Shown one piece after another: positions 46,955-56,060 of a stretch of 64,000 nt of DNA. Every line of letters starts with the position of its first letter. The first letter of the stretch is position 1. A program made the translations under genes and the position numbers. Under the pieces are notes generated by a model. The model was not told the DNA's origin. It ran no database searches and worked only from the letters and a program-made list of their open reading frames with translations. The stretch is from Rubellimicrobium mesophilum DSM 19309 (lineage in GTDB: Bacteria > Pseudomonadota > Alphaproteobacteria > Rhodobacterales > Rhodobacteraceae): the NCBI RefSeq assembly GCF_000600335.2, contig NZ_KK088554.1, positions 28,192 through 92,191 on the forward strand, written 5' to 3'.

Positions 46955-46967
46955 AAACAGCGCTTAC

Positions 46968-46975
46968 GATCGACG
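46968..46975. repeat. IS66 target-site duplication, right copy (GATCGACG)
   Basis: Matches 44477-44484 exactly. Collapsing the two copies restores the acetyltransferase reading frame. Confidence 0.9.
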
Positions 46976-47262
46976 TAGAGGTGCTGGAGGTACATGCGTC
47001 TGAGGCCGAAGGGCGTCTGCGCAGGCGGACAGGACGCGGCGTAGCCCACGAGGGAGCCGCCCACCTCAGCCACCAGGGTCCACAGCCAAGGTGCATCCCC
47101 CAGAACATCACGTGCGAGAGTGTCGAGACTCACGCGAGCGGTGTCTCCGTGGTGCGCCGCCAACGCCGTCACCATGCGCAGCAGGTCTGGCAGGTCCGGC
47201 TGCTCGACTCTTCTGACATGCACCTCAGGCCGGCCGTCCACGTCTGTGTTTGTGCTTTCCAT
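46968..47262 (-). pseudogene. GNAT acetyltransferase, N-terminal part (gene interrupted by IS66)
   Basis: From ATG 47262: MESTNTDVDGRPEVHVRRVE, DLPDLLRMVTALAAHHGDTA, WTLVAEVGGSLVGYAASCPP, RRMYLQHLYVD. This is the beta1-beta4 half of a GNAT fold, ending right before motif A. Collapsing the duplication gives HLYVDPDVRGLGIGRSL without a break, a protein of about 170 residues. The substrate is unknown. The lesion is purely the IS66 insertion. Confidence 0.85.
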
Positions 47263-47602
47263 TCGGCATCGTAGCATAGCCACGATCACCAGTGCCTGGT
47301 GCAAAATTTCAAGAGAAACGCACAACTCCTGCTCGTAACGCGTTCAGTGCTGCACTACGCGGCGGATCCAGATCTCGCTCAGGTGGTCGACACGACAGCT
47401 CCGGCTGGCGCAGGGTCTCGCTCGTCAGTCATCTCCTCGGCACGCCGTGGCTGTCAGGAACAGTGCGGGTGTGATCCCGTTCCCCTCTGACACGCAAGTG
47501 TAGGGAAGGGGGCGATCGGGTGCTGGGGAAGCGACATTTGGGGGGCTAAGGGATCTCAGACTACGGACACCGTAACGCCAGAGCCACCATGAGAGACCTC
47601 CT
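47263..47602. other. Stretch without a recognisable gene
   Basis: About 340 bases between the acetyltransferase start and the DUF421 gene. It must contain the divergent promoters of both. No convincing promoter boxes, RNA gene or repeat were found. Confidence 0.35.
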
Positions 47603-48143
47603 ATGATCGATCTCTTCGAAAGCTGGAGCGGCGTGGGTCGCGTGCTCCTGGTAGGCACGCTGGCCTATGCGGGGCTCGTGCTGGTGCTGCGCGTCACCGG
47701 CAAGCGCACCCTGTCCAAGATGAACGCCTTCGACCTCGTGGTCACCGTGGCTCTCGGCTCGGCGCTCGCGTCGACCATGCTCTCCAAGAGCGTGCCGTTG
47801 GCCGAAGGGTTGGTCGGCATGACGCTCCTGGTGCTGCTCCAGTTCACCGTCACCTGGCTCTCGGTGCGGTCGGACCGTGTGCAGGAACTCGTGAAGGCAC
47901 AGCCCACGATCCTGCTTCACCGGGGCGCCTGGCAGCGCGCGGCCATGACGCGGGAGCGGGTGACCGAGGAGGAGGTGCTAGCGGCCCTGCGCAGCCAGGG
48001 GGGCCAAGAGGGTCGACGACACCACCACGGTGGTGATCGAGACGGACGGCTCCCTGTCGGTCCTGGCCGGCTCGCCCTTGGGCGAAGGGCCCTCCAGCCT
48101 GGCCAATATGGCCCAGCCGAGCGATCCGGATCGGGACCCGTGA
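47603..48143 (+). CDS. DUF421 (YetF-like) membrane protein, frameshift at a G6 run
   Basis: The start MIDLFESWSGVGRVLLVGTL leads into two or three spans and the DUF421 signature LRVTGKRTLSKMNAFDLVVT, then VALGSALASTML and LVKAQPTILLHRGAWQ. After MTRERVTEEEVLAALRSQG the frame changes at the G6 run 47998-48003. In the restored frame it continues AKRVDDTTTVVIETDGSLSV, then LAGSPLGEG, and stops at 48141-48143. The restored length of about 180 residues is normal. Without restoration it reads straight through into the DUF2254 gene, an artefactual fusion. YetF-like proteins are inner-membrane proteins of uncertain, envelope-related function. Confidence 0.8.
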
Positions 48144-49393
48144 CCCGCTCGCGGCTCCAGCTCTTCCTCTCGCGCATCCTGCGGGCGCTATGGTTCCGTC
48201 CGGCGCTGTATGCCGCGGCGGCTCTGGCGGTGCTGCTGGTGGCCCCCGACGTGGCCCGGCTGCTCCCCGATGGACTGATGAAGGTCATCGGCCTGAGCGG
48301 GGTCTACGATCTCCTCAATGCACTGGCGAGTACGCTGCTGACCGTGGCGATCTTTTCGCTGGGGATCCTGGCCACCTCGCTGCGGGCCACGGCCCAGGGC
48401 GCCACGCCCCGGGTGCGGCCGCTCCTGTCCGAGGACCGGACGGCGCGGAACGCCATCTCCACCTTCATCGGCGGCTTCGTCTTCGCCGTGGTCGGCATCG
48501 TGATCCTGTCCACGGGCTACTACAGCGACGCCGCCAAGGTGCTGATGTTCTTCGTCACCTGCGTCCTGATCCTGGCGCTGATCGTGGCGCTCGTGCGCTG
48601 GATCGGGCGGCTGAGCCGGCTGGGAGGCGTGGCCGAGTCCATCGACCTTGCGGAGGAGGCCACGCGCCGCGCGCTCCTCGATCTTGCGGCGGGGCCTGTG
48701 CTGGGCGGAACACCCACAGCCAGACCCCTGTCTGGAGGCCACGCCATCGGCCCTGGCGCCCCCGGCTTCGTGCAGGCTGTCGACGTGGGCGAGCTTGGCG
48801 TCCTCGCGAAGGAGCTTGACGTGGACCTCCACCTCCTCGCCCGGCCCGGCGCCTTCGTCGGGCCCGGACAGCCGCTTCTGCTCACCAGCCGACCCCTCAT
48901 GGCAAAGGACCAGGAGCGCCTGCGCAAGCCATTCGTGATCGGCCACCAGCGCACCTTCGAGGCGGACCCGCGCTTCGGCCTCGTAGTGCTGTCCGAGATT
49001 GCCTCTCGCGCGCTCTCGCCCGCCGTCAACGACCCCGGCACGGCTATCGACGTGATCACCACCTCCACGCGCCTCCTGAGCGAATGGAGCACCGCGGCGG
49101 CTCAGGCCCGGCCCGAGGTTCGCTGTCCCCGCCTTTCCGTGCGGCCGATCACCGTGGAGCAGCTCCTTGAGGACGCCTTCCGCTGGATCGCGCGGGACGC
49201 GGCCGGGACGGCGGAGGTGCAGGTCTGGCTGCTGAAGTGCCTTCGGATGCTGATGGCCCAGGATCCGGATCGGTTCGGGCCGCCGGTCCGTGCGCTCGCC
49301 CGGGAGACGCTGGCGCGGGCCGAGCAGGCCCAGGGGCTCCCCAGCGAGCTGAAGGAGTTGCGCGCCCTGGCCGGGGAGGTCGAGCGGGCCTGA
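48140..49393 (+). CDS. DUF2254 predicted membrane protein
   Basis: 417 residues from GTG 48140, which overlaps the restored DUF421 stop (GTGA), indicating a coupled pair. Four hydrophobic helices lie in the first 200 residues (RPALYAAAALAVLLVAPDVA, NALASTLLTVAIFSLGILAT, FIGGFVFAVVGIVILSTGYY). The soluble C-terminal part has family motifs: LVVLSEIASRALSPAVNDPG and TAIDVITTSTRLL. Function is unknown; the family is often found with envelope and mechanosensitive genes. Confidence 0.85.
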   Translation: MTRSRLQLFLSRILRALWFRPALYAAAALAVLLVAPDVARLLPDGLMKVIGLSGVYDLLNALASTLLTVAIFSLGILATSLRATAQGATPRVRPLLSEDRTARNAISTFIGGFVFAVVGIVILSTGYYSDAAKVLMFFVTCVLILALIVALVRWIGRLSRLGGVAESIDLAEEATRRALLDLAAGPVLGGTPTARPLSGGHAIGPGAPGFVQAVDVGELGVLAKELDVDLHLLARPGAFVGPGQPLLLTSRPLMAKDQERLRKPFVIGHQRTFEADPRFGLVVLSEIASRALSPAVNDPGTAIDVITTSTRLLSEWSTAAAQARPEVRCPRLSVRPITVEQLLEDAFRWIARDAAGTAEVQVWLLKCLRMLMAQDPDRFGPPVRALARETLARAEQAQGLPSELKELRALAGEVERA

Positions 49394-50404
49394 TCAGGAT
49401 TGGCTGTTCTGGCGCGCCGGTCGGGGCTGCGGTCCGTCGCGGCGGGGCGGCCAGCCTTCGCGCTGCTCGCCCCGGATTCCATCCACCTCCTCGGTCTGGT
49501 CGTGGAGGAGCACGACCTGCGTCGGGAAGGGCATGTCGATCCCCGCCCGGTCCAGCGCGTCCTTGATCGCCTCGATCACCCGTCCCTGGACATGGACCAC
49601 GTCGGTGCGGTGGCTGTCGGTCCACCATCGCACCTTGAGGTTGACGCTCGACCCGGCGAGTTCCCAGGCGAGCACGTCCGGGCCCGGGTCGGCCTCCACG
49701 TCATCGAGATCGCGGATGGCGGCCAGGATCGCCTCCCGAGCGGCCGGGATCTTGTCGCCGTAGCCGATGCCCACGAGGTATTCGGAGCGTCGCTTCGGAA
49801 AGGCGGTGTTGACCGTCACGGCGTTGGTGAAGACGTCGGCGTTGGGGATGATCGCGCGCCGGCCGTCGTAGGTACGGATCATGGTGGCGCGGGTCTCGAT
49901 CCACTCGACCCGGCCCTCGTAGCCGTTGACCACGATCTCGTCGCCGACCCGGAAGGGCCTGCGGATCAGCAGCAGGAGCCCCGCCAGCCAGTTCTGGAGG
50001 ATGTCCTTGAAGGCGAAGCCGATGGCGACGGAGCCGATCCCGAGCCCCGCGATGAGGTCGCCGGGCCGGAAGGTCGGAACGATGATGATCAACGCCACCA
50101 AGGCGCCCGCCAGGATCACCACCCACTTGAGGAAGGAGCCCAGCACCGCGCCCAGGTTGTCCCGGTCGTGCCGCTTGCCCCAGCGCTGGAGCGAGCGCTG
50201 AACGGACCAGCCGATCCCGGCTGCCACGAGCAGGAGTACCAGCGCCACGACGAGGTTGGGCAGGAGCCGCTGGAGGCCCTCCACCCAGGACTGGATCTTG
50301 TCGAGGATCACCCCGGGGTCGCGCTGGACGGCCTCGCTCAGCGTGTCGGGCGTCTGATCGACGGTGGGGCCGGCGTCTGGCGTTTGAGCATAGGCCTCGA
50401 ACAT
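49394..50404 (-). CDS. MscS-family small-conductance mechanosensitive channel
   Basis: 336 residues: an N-terminal periplasmic stretch, two or three spans, the pore helix AGLGIGSVAIGFAFKDILQN and the MscS beta domain, RPFRVGDEIVVNGYEGRVEW, IETRATMIRTYDGRRAIIPN. The cytoplasmic alpha/beta domain ends near TQVVLLHDQ. It converges on the DUF2254 gene with the two stop codons back to back in TGATCA (49391-49396). The role is release of solutes during hypo-osmotic shock. Confidence 0.93.
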   Translation of the reverse strand: MFEAYAQTPDAGPTVDQTPDTLSEAVQRDPGVILDKIQSWVEGLQRLLPNLVVALVLLLVAAGIGWSVQRSLQRWGKRHDRDNLGAVLGSFLKWVVILAGALVALIIIVPTFRPGDLIAGLGIGSVAIGFAFKDILQNWLAGLLLLIRRPFRVGDEIVVNGYEGRVEWIETRATMIRTYDGRRAIIPNADVFTNAVTVNTAFPKRRSEYLVGIGYGDKIPAAREAILAAIRDLDDVEADPGPDVLAWELAGSSVNLKVRWWTDSHRTDVVHVQGRVIEAIKDALDRAGIDMPFPTQVVLLHDQTEEVDGIRGEQREGWPPRRDGPQPRPARQNSQS

Positions 50405-50633
50405 GGGCGACGTGCCGTCCCTCGGAGCATGGGTAGTGCCGAGAACCTAACTCCCTGAGCGGAGCCGGCCAGTTCAGCCGTCTCAAGGGTGTTGGACACG
50501 ACGGTGAACGTGGTGCGCGCTTCGAAGTTCGAGAGCCGGCGTCACTATGAGCGAGTGCATCAATTAAGCAGACCGTGTGAGAACCGGGCGGGCTATTCTG
50601 ACCGGTGAGTGGGCCGCCGTGGCATCCTCGACT
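50405..50633. other. Gap between the mscS start and the IS1182-type relic
   Basis: 230 bases that hold the mscS promoter region and presumably the left end of the IS element. I could not identify terminal repeats with confidence. Confidence 0.3.
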
Positions 50634-52077
50634 ATGGCACATCTTGCTGGACATGACCGCTCGCAGCTTCTTCTCCTGCCGGAGGCAGTCAATGACTATG
50701 TGGGTCCGGACAACCCGGTCCGCTTCATCGAGGCCTTTGTGGATGAGCTGGATCTCGGGGCCGCTGGCTTCGCGCGCGTGGTGCCGAAGGCGACGGGTCG
50801 GCCGGGCTACCACCCCGCCGACCTGCTGAAGCTCTAAATCTACGGCTACCTGAACCGGGTGCGCTCGAGCCGGCGCCTGGAAGCGGAGACCCACCGCAAC
50901 GTCGAGGTGATCTGGCTTTTTCGGGGCTTGAAGCCGGACTTCAAGACCATCGCGGACTTCCGCCGTGACAACCGCGCGGCCCTCCGACCCGTGCTCCGGG
51001 CCTTCGTAGTCCTCTGCCGCCAGCTTGACCTGTTCGGTCGCGAACTGCTGGCCGTGGACGGTACCCGCATCAAGTGCGGTCAACAACAATGACCGCAGCT
51101 TCACCCGGGCGGCGCTGACCAGGTTCGTTCAACAAGCGGACGAGAAGCTGGCTGGATACCTGAAGGACCTAGACACAGGCGATACTGACGAGGACCGAGT
51201 TGGCGCCAGCAATGGCTCCTCTCATAAAGGCCCACGCCTGGCCGAGAAGATCACGGCCGTCCGGGGCAAGCGCGAGCGGCACAAGGCTCTGCTGGAGGAG
51301 TTGGACCGCACCGGCGAGGACCAGATATCTCTGACCGACCCGGACAGCCGGGTCATGGCCCGCATGACCAAGGTGGGCGTGGGCTACAATGTCCAAGTCG
51401 CCGTTGACACCAAGCACAAGCTGATCGCCGAGCAAGAGGTTCACAACCAGGTCCTCGACCTGGGGCTGCTGGCATCCACGGCGAAGGCCGCCATGGAGGC
51501 GCTCAGGGTCGAGACGATTGAGGCCGTCGCCGACCGGGGTTACTTCAAGATCGAGGACATCGAGGCCTGCGAGGTGGCCGGGATCACCCCTTACGTCCCC
51601 AAACCGGTGCGAGGCTCGTCCGTGCGCGAGGGCTTCTTCGCCAAGGAGCAGTTCCGCTTCGACCCGGCCACGGACACCTTCATCTGCCCTGGCGACCAGA
51701 CCCTGCGGCCCTGTCGACGCGGAAGGTCACGCAACAACGTCAAGATCGACTACAGCAACCGCAAAGCCTGTCTGGCCTGCCTCTTGCGACCGCGCTGCAC
51801 CTAGATCTACCGGCACGTCTCGCGCCTGGAGAATGAGGCCGTGCTCGACCGCATGGCCGCACGGCTCGCCGCCCGTCCCGAGATCCTCGATCAGCGAAGG
51901 ATCTCTGTGGAGCACCCCTTCGGCTCGATCAAGCAATGGATGCATCAGGGCGCCTTCCTGGTGCGCCGGCTGGACAACGTCCGTGGCGAGTTCAGCCTGA
52001 CGGCGCTCGCTTACCACATCCGACGCGCCATCAGCCTGGTCGGGGTGCCCGGCCTGATCGCCGCCGCAAAGGCGTGA
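50634..52077 (+). pseudogene. IS1182-family transposase relic (two stops and one frameshift)
   Basis: The start MAHLAGHDRSQLLLLPEAVN runs to HPADLLKL, then TAA (50835-50837) where YGYLNRVRSSRRLEAETHRN continues. An inserted T near 51073 breaks VDGTRIK from AVNNNDRSFTRAALTRF. The long middle frame (SRVMARMTKVGVGYNVQVAV; EAVADRGYFKIEDIEACEVA) runs to a TAG at 51802. The end SVEHPFGSIKQWMHQGAFLV carries the last catalytic Glu region. Three independent lesions mean it is inactive. Its right end truncates a PepSY gene. Confidence 0.85.
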
Positions 52078-52094
52078 GGGCGCGACCCAGATCG

Positions 52095-52491
52095 CCATGG
52101 CCGGTGACAGGTCGAGCGCGACCACGACGGGGGTCTCGGGCCCGGAGACGGTGACGAGCACCGGGTTGGTGGGTCCGTAGGCCGTGGCGTAGGCCTTCAT
52201 GCCCGTGCCGCTAGAGACCGCGGCGATGGCCTCGGCGACCTGCTCGTCCACCGAGAGGACGTGGGCGGCGGGCGTGACCGCGAGGCGGTCGCCGTACTCG
52301 GGCAGCACGGTGGTCAGGATCATCATCCCGAAGCCCGTCACCGCGAGCAAGAGGAGGATCGGGATCACGAACAGCCCGGCGTAGAAGTATCACCGCCAGG
52401 CGGCGAAGTAGAGCTTGTTCAGCTTGGGCGAGGTGGAGGCCGGCGCAGCCGAGTCGGGGGCGGCCGCAGCCGTGTCAGGGAAGGCAGTCAT
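52095..52491 (-). pseudogene. PepSY-associated TM protein gene, truncated and with a nonsense codon
   Basis: ATG 52491 begins MTAFPDTAAAAPDSAAPAST, then NKLYFAAWR, then TGA (expected Trp), then YFYAGLFVIPILLLLAVTGF and GMMILTTVLPEYGDRLAVTP, ending at SGPETPVVVALD where the IS1182 relic begins. PepSY-TM proteins are inner-membrane redox or metal-uptake partners. The neighbours (a CopD-like gene and a His/Met-rich secreted protein) suggest copper. Both a premature stop and IS truncation are present. Confidence 0.75.
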
Positions 52492-52569
52492 GGATGTCTC
52501 GTCATCTGAGGTGCCGTGGCAAGCACGGCCCGGAAGCGGGCGCGGGGAGCGCGGCCCTGGCGTCGGGTC

Positions 52570-52983
52570 TCAGAGGGCGAGGACAGGCGGGCCGCGCGCG
52601 GGCGGGGTGCGGGCGTGGATCTCCGGCGGGGTGGCGGCGGCGGCGGCGATCCAGGGGAGCGGGTGCCGGACCACGATGAGCGGTGGCAGGCCCAGGCCGG
52701 GCATCTCCGCGAAGGCGCCCGCGATGAGGCAGATCGAGCAATGCGCCGGCATCTGCTGATGGTGGTCCATCGGCCGGTGCGAGGTGCCGCAGGTCGCCGA
52801 GGTCGCGCCCATCGGCATCGCGTGCCCGACCTGCTCCATCGGCTTGGCGCAGGTCGTCGGAGCGCCGTCGGCCATCGCCTCGTCCGCCAGGGCCATCGAC
52901 ATCGACATGCTGCCCGAGGCCGCCAGCGCGACGGCCAGCAGCAGCACGAGAGCCACGTCGATGAGACGGCGGACCAGGCTCAC
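52570..52983 (-). CDS. Small exported His/Met/Cys-containing protein (DUF2946-like)
   Basis: 137 residues with an N-terminal hydrophobic signal (RLIDVALVLLLAVALAASGS). The mature part is rich in Met and His (SMSMSMALADEAMADG; AMPMGATSATCGTSHRPMDH), then HHQQMPAHCSICLIAGAF with a CxxC-type pair. The C-terminus is a Pro/Ala-rich segment. This pattern fits small copper-related proteins of the DUF2946 type that sit beside PepSY-TM and CopCD genes. It is the only apparently intact gene of this small cluster. Confidence 0.6.
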   Translation of the reverse strand: MSLVRRLIDVALVLLLAVALAASGSMSMSMALADEAMADGAPTTCAKPMEQVGHAMPMGATSATCGTSHRPMDHHQQMPAHCSICLIAGAFAEMPGLGLPPLIVVRHPLPWIAAAAATPPEIHARTPPARGPPVLAL

Positions 52984-53370
52984 CGAGGGCCTAGGTGGCG
53001 ATCGAGAAAGAGGCCGTCCAAGTTATCACTGTCTCCATGGCTGGCCGTCTTGGGACGGCTCTGATGCGCATTCTATTCGTCGGAGATACCGCTGCCGGCG
53101 CCCGCCCACCTTGACCTAGCGCAAACCGGGACAGCGGTTTCGGGATGGATCATGGAGACCCGTCCCGGCGCGAGCCGGGCTGTTTCCTGGGATGCGCCCC
53201 TCGACATGAGAGCGGCCCGACCTCGTCATCGTGCGGGATCCCTCATGTCTCGATGTCCTGAGCTCGGGCACCTGCGATGGGACGCGGGGAGAAGCTCCAG
53301 GCCAGGATCGTCAGGGTTCCGAACCCGCATCGGGCGGCCGTTCTCTGTAACGCAGGAGCCATGCTGCGGC
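52984..53370. other. Gap with a short signal-peptide-like frame on the minus strand
   Basis: Between the CopD relic and the exported protein. A 39-codon minus-strand frame from ATG 53362 to 53243 (MAPALQRTAARCGFGTLTIL, then AWSFSPRPIAG and a stop) looks like the signal peptide of a truncated exported protein. The rest holds nothing recognisable. Confidence 0.35.
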
Positions 53371-54290
53371 CTATCTTATCTCGATGGCAACTCTCGCGGT
53401 CTGGCGCTCGAAGTCGGAGATCAGCGCCTGGAGTTCGAACTCCCATTCGCCCGGAACCCCCAGCACCAGATCGTTGACCTGCCACGCTCCAGGGCCGTCC
53501 TTCTGGGCAGGCCGTTACAGCGGCGCGATCCCCTTCTCGGGGTTCGACAGGCGCAGCATGACCTTGGCCACGTCGAGGGGCTGCCCGATGTGGTTGGTGA
53601 CCGCGATGGCGACGTCGTTGATCCCGATCCGGCCTGGCGCGAGCGTCACCTCGGCCATGAAGTTCGTCGCCATGTGGCTCAGGCGCTGTTCGGTGGGCAT
53701 GTGCCCGTGCTCCTGGTGGGCGTGGGCGTCCTGAGCCTCCGTTGTCCCATCGGGGAGGAGAGCCCGAGGCGGCGGGGTCGTGCCCAGGGTCGCCGTCGCG
53801 ATCAGGATCCCGATGACCAGTCCCACTTCGCCAACGATGGACCAGCCGAGCCGGCGCGGCGCGTCGGGGTCCCCGCGCCTCAGGGCCGGCGTCAGTCGCA
53901 GCCGGTTGAGAGCAGCCTGGCCGACGAGCCCTGCGACCAGCGCCAGCTTGACCAGGAGCACCCGTCCATACATAGTTGGTCGTCGCCAGCGCCTCGGGGC
54001 GGCGGACCTGCAACCAGGCCAGGGCCAGTCCCGTCGCAACCAGGGCAGCCACGGCCCAGACCGCGATCGTGGAGAAGCGCTGGAGCAGGCGCCCGGCCTC
54101 CTCGGGCCGTCCCGTCAGAGCCCGGTGCAGCGGCACGAGCGAGCCCACCCAGAAGCCCGCGAGGCTCACGTGCGCGAGCAGCGGGGGCCAAGTGAGCCAG
54201 TGCGGCCCGGCGGTGACCACATGACCGGTGAAGAGGAGGCTGCCCAGGGCCAGGGCCGCCCTCATGACGCTCAGGAGGCCTGAGACGGAC
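53371..54290 (-). pseudogene. CopD-like copper resistance membrane protein, truncated with a 4-bp duplication and a nonsense codon
   Basis: Fragment of CopD: ALALGSLLFTGHVVTAGPHW, LLAHVSLAGFWVGSLVPLHR, FSTIAVWAVAALVATGLALA, then a shift at the tandem TATGTATG near 53970. Removing one TATG gives LATTNYGRVLLVKLALVAG. It continues QAALNRLRLTPALRRGD and a C-terminal CopC/FixH-like domain (MAEVTLAPGRIGINDVAIAV) to NPEKGIAPL. A TAA follows at 53512-53514, after which GPGAWQVNDLVLGVPGEWEF still looks coding up to 53371. The N-terminus is missing near the IS630 copy upstream. It was probably a periplasmic/inner-membrane copper handling protein. Confidence 0.75.
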
Positions 54291-54375
54291 TCCGGCTGAT
54301 TGAGTCGCGGGGGACGGGATTCCCGGGCTGGCCCGGCTTGTTTATCGTCCGCTCCGACGATCAACGGAGGCGGGC

Positions 54376-55416
54376 ATGGCCAAGGTGGTGGCACATCTGA
54401 GCCTGGCGGAGCTTCAGGCGGGATACCGAACCAGCGGGGACGCCAAGCTGGCGCGGCACTACCAGGTGATCTGGTTGCTGGCGCAGGGACGGAGCTGTGC
54501 GGACGTCGCGCAGCTGACGAGCTTGGCGCGGCGCTGGGTCGAGCAAACTGCTGGCCCGCTACAACGCCTTTGGACCGTCGTCGCTGGGCGACCGGCGGCG
54601 AGGCAACGGCGCCAAGGCGACGATCCTGACGCCGGCTGTTCTCGATGTGCTCCGCGAGCGGCTGACGAGTCCGCCCGACGACGGCGGGGTCTGGACCGCG
54701 AAGAAGGTGGCGGCCGTCATGGCGGCCGAGCTTGGGCTGGCGAAGGTGGCTGAGCAGCGCGGCTGGGAGGCGCTGCGCGCCATTGGCTGGACGATCCAGC
54801 GGCCCCGGCCTCGGCACGCCCGCGCGGCGGGGGCCGAGGCGCAGGCAGAGTTCAAAAAAGCCTTGCCAAAGCCGTCGCGGGGGAGGCGGAGCGCCATCCT
54901 GGCACAGTCATCGAGGCCTTCGCCACCGACGAGCACCGCCTCGGGCTGAAGCCGATCTTGCGCCGCGTCTGGGCGCCCCGCGGCGAGCGGCCCGTCGCGG
55001 TCGGACATCACCGCTTCGAGTGGCTCTACGTCACCGCCTTTGTCTCACCCAAGACCGACGAGAGCTTCTGGTATCTTTCGACCGGCGTCTCCAAGCGCGA
55101 CTTCGAGGACATGCTTGCGCTTTTCGCCCGGGAAGCCGGCGCCGGCCGGGACCGCATCATTCTCCTCGTGCTCGACAACGCCGGCTGGCACAGCCCACCC
55201 GGTCTCACCATCCCCGAGGGCATCTTCCTCGTCTACCTGCCGCCCTATACCCCCGAGCTCCAGCCCGCCGAGACGCTGTGGGTCCACCTCGACGAGCCGG
55301 TCGTCAACCGGCACTTCGACAGCCTCGCCGAACTCGACGCCGTCGTCGCACGTCAGTGCGTTCGCCTCACCGCCGATCGCGATCGGATCAGAGGCCAAGC
55401 CGGCTTCCACTGGTGA
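54376..55416 (+). pseudogene. IS630-family transposase with two frameshifts
   Basis: The start MAKVVAHLSLAELQAGYRTS runs to LTSLARRWVEQ. An extra A near 54548 then shifts the frame (restored LLARYNAFGPSSLGDRRRGN). The second shift is at the A6 run in TTCAAAAAAGCC near 54855; a -1 slip there gives KSLAKAVAGEAERHPGTVIE and AFATDEHRLGLKPILRRVW. The DDE end is complete: LVLDNAGWHSPPGLTIPEG and LPPYTPELQPAETLWVHLDE. The A6 shift could be programmed; the first cannot be, so the copy is dead unless that base is an error. Confidence 0.82.
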
Positions 55417-55830
55417 CCCGATCGTGCCGTCCCGAACTGATCAGCCGGAGACCGTGTCACCCATGCCATGCCGCCCGCAGACGTGAGCGGGATAGAGGAG
55501 GAGCGGGCCAAGATCGTCACTTGGATTCGAACCGGGCCCTCGGGTCTGGCCGAACTGGCCCTGAACTGAGGAACGGACCGGGCGGAAACGCTGGGCAGGG
55601 GAGACGACGGGACAACGCGACCCGGAGGAGGCTGCCGCCTTCGGCGCGAGGGAGCCCAGGCCTCTCCACCTCTCCTGCGCGCGTCGTCCTCGTAGCAGCG
55701 CCTTAGGGATGATGCCTTACGCGGAGCCAGCCTCGAACGACGTCTTCGTGCCGCTGGACGCCTCGGGGCGGCGTTGACCCGCACGGGCAGACCTCCTAAG
55801 TCTGGTCCGCCGGTCGCAAGGTCGGCGCAC
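55417..55830. other. Stretch without a recognisable gene
   Basis: About 410 bases between the IS630 copy and the riboswitch. Only short frames; no domain recognised. The promoter for the riboswitch transcript must lie at its right end. Confidence 0.35.
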
Positions 55831-55966
55831 GTTCTCAGGGCGGGGTGAAAGTCCCCACCGGCGGTAAGGTGGCAACACCAAGCCCGCGAGCGCGCCGCGA
55901 CACGGTGGTCAGCAGATCCGGTGCGATTCCGGAGCCGACGGTATAGTCCGGATGAAAGAGAACGGG
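55831..55966 (+). promoter_or_regulatory. FMN riboswitch (RFN element)
   Basis: All conserved blocks are present in order: CTCAGGGCGGGGTGAAAGTC near the start, CCCACCGGCGGTAA, AGCCCGCGAGCG, GGTCAGCAGATCCGGTG, GATTCCGGAGCCGACGGTA, TAGTCCGGATGAAAGAGAAC. The outer stem GTTCTC/GAGAAC pairs 55831-55836 with 55957-55962. It precedes a RibN-like permease gene by about 95 bases. FMN binding would switch off expression in the usual way, at transcription or translation. Confidence 0.95.
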
Positions 55967-56060
55967 ACAACGCCGGGGAAGGGCGCGCCCACGGACGGGC
56001 GCCGCCCTGCCGTGGCGACCTCCCGTAACCCTGGGGAAACTGGTTACGGAAAGGATCGAC

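Larger units (their letters stand above)
44485..46967 (+). mobile_element. Complete IS66-family insertion sequence
   Basis: 2,483 bp, flanked by an exact 8-bp duplication. The ends share GTAAGCG (inward GTAAGCGGTGTCTGG on the left, GTAAGCGCTGTTTTC on the right), the usual IS66 terminus. It carries the complete tnpA-tnpB-tnpC set without frameshift or stop. It interrupts a GNAT acetyltransferase gene. The intact open frames and exact duplication suggest a recent insertion. Confidence 0.95.

Noticed and set aside
47603-49393. Apparent 596-residue DUF421-DUF2254 fusion protein
   Set aside because: The joining segment is nonsense produced by the shift at the G6 run; the restored DUF421 stop overlaps the DUF2254 GTG start.
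55528-55555. GGATTCGAACCGGG string resembling a tRNA T-arm
   Set aside because: No acceptor, D or anticodon arm can be built around it and no 3' CCA context exists.
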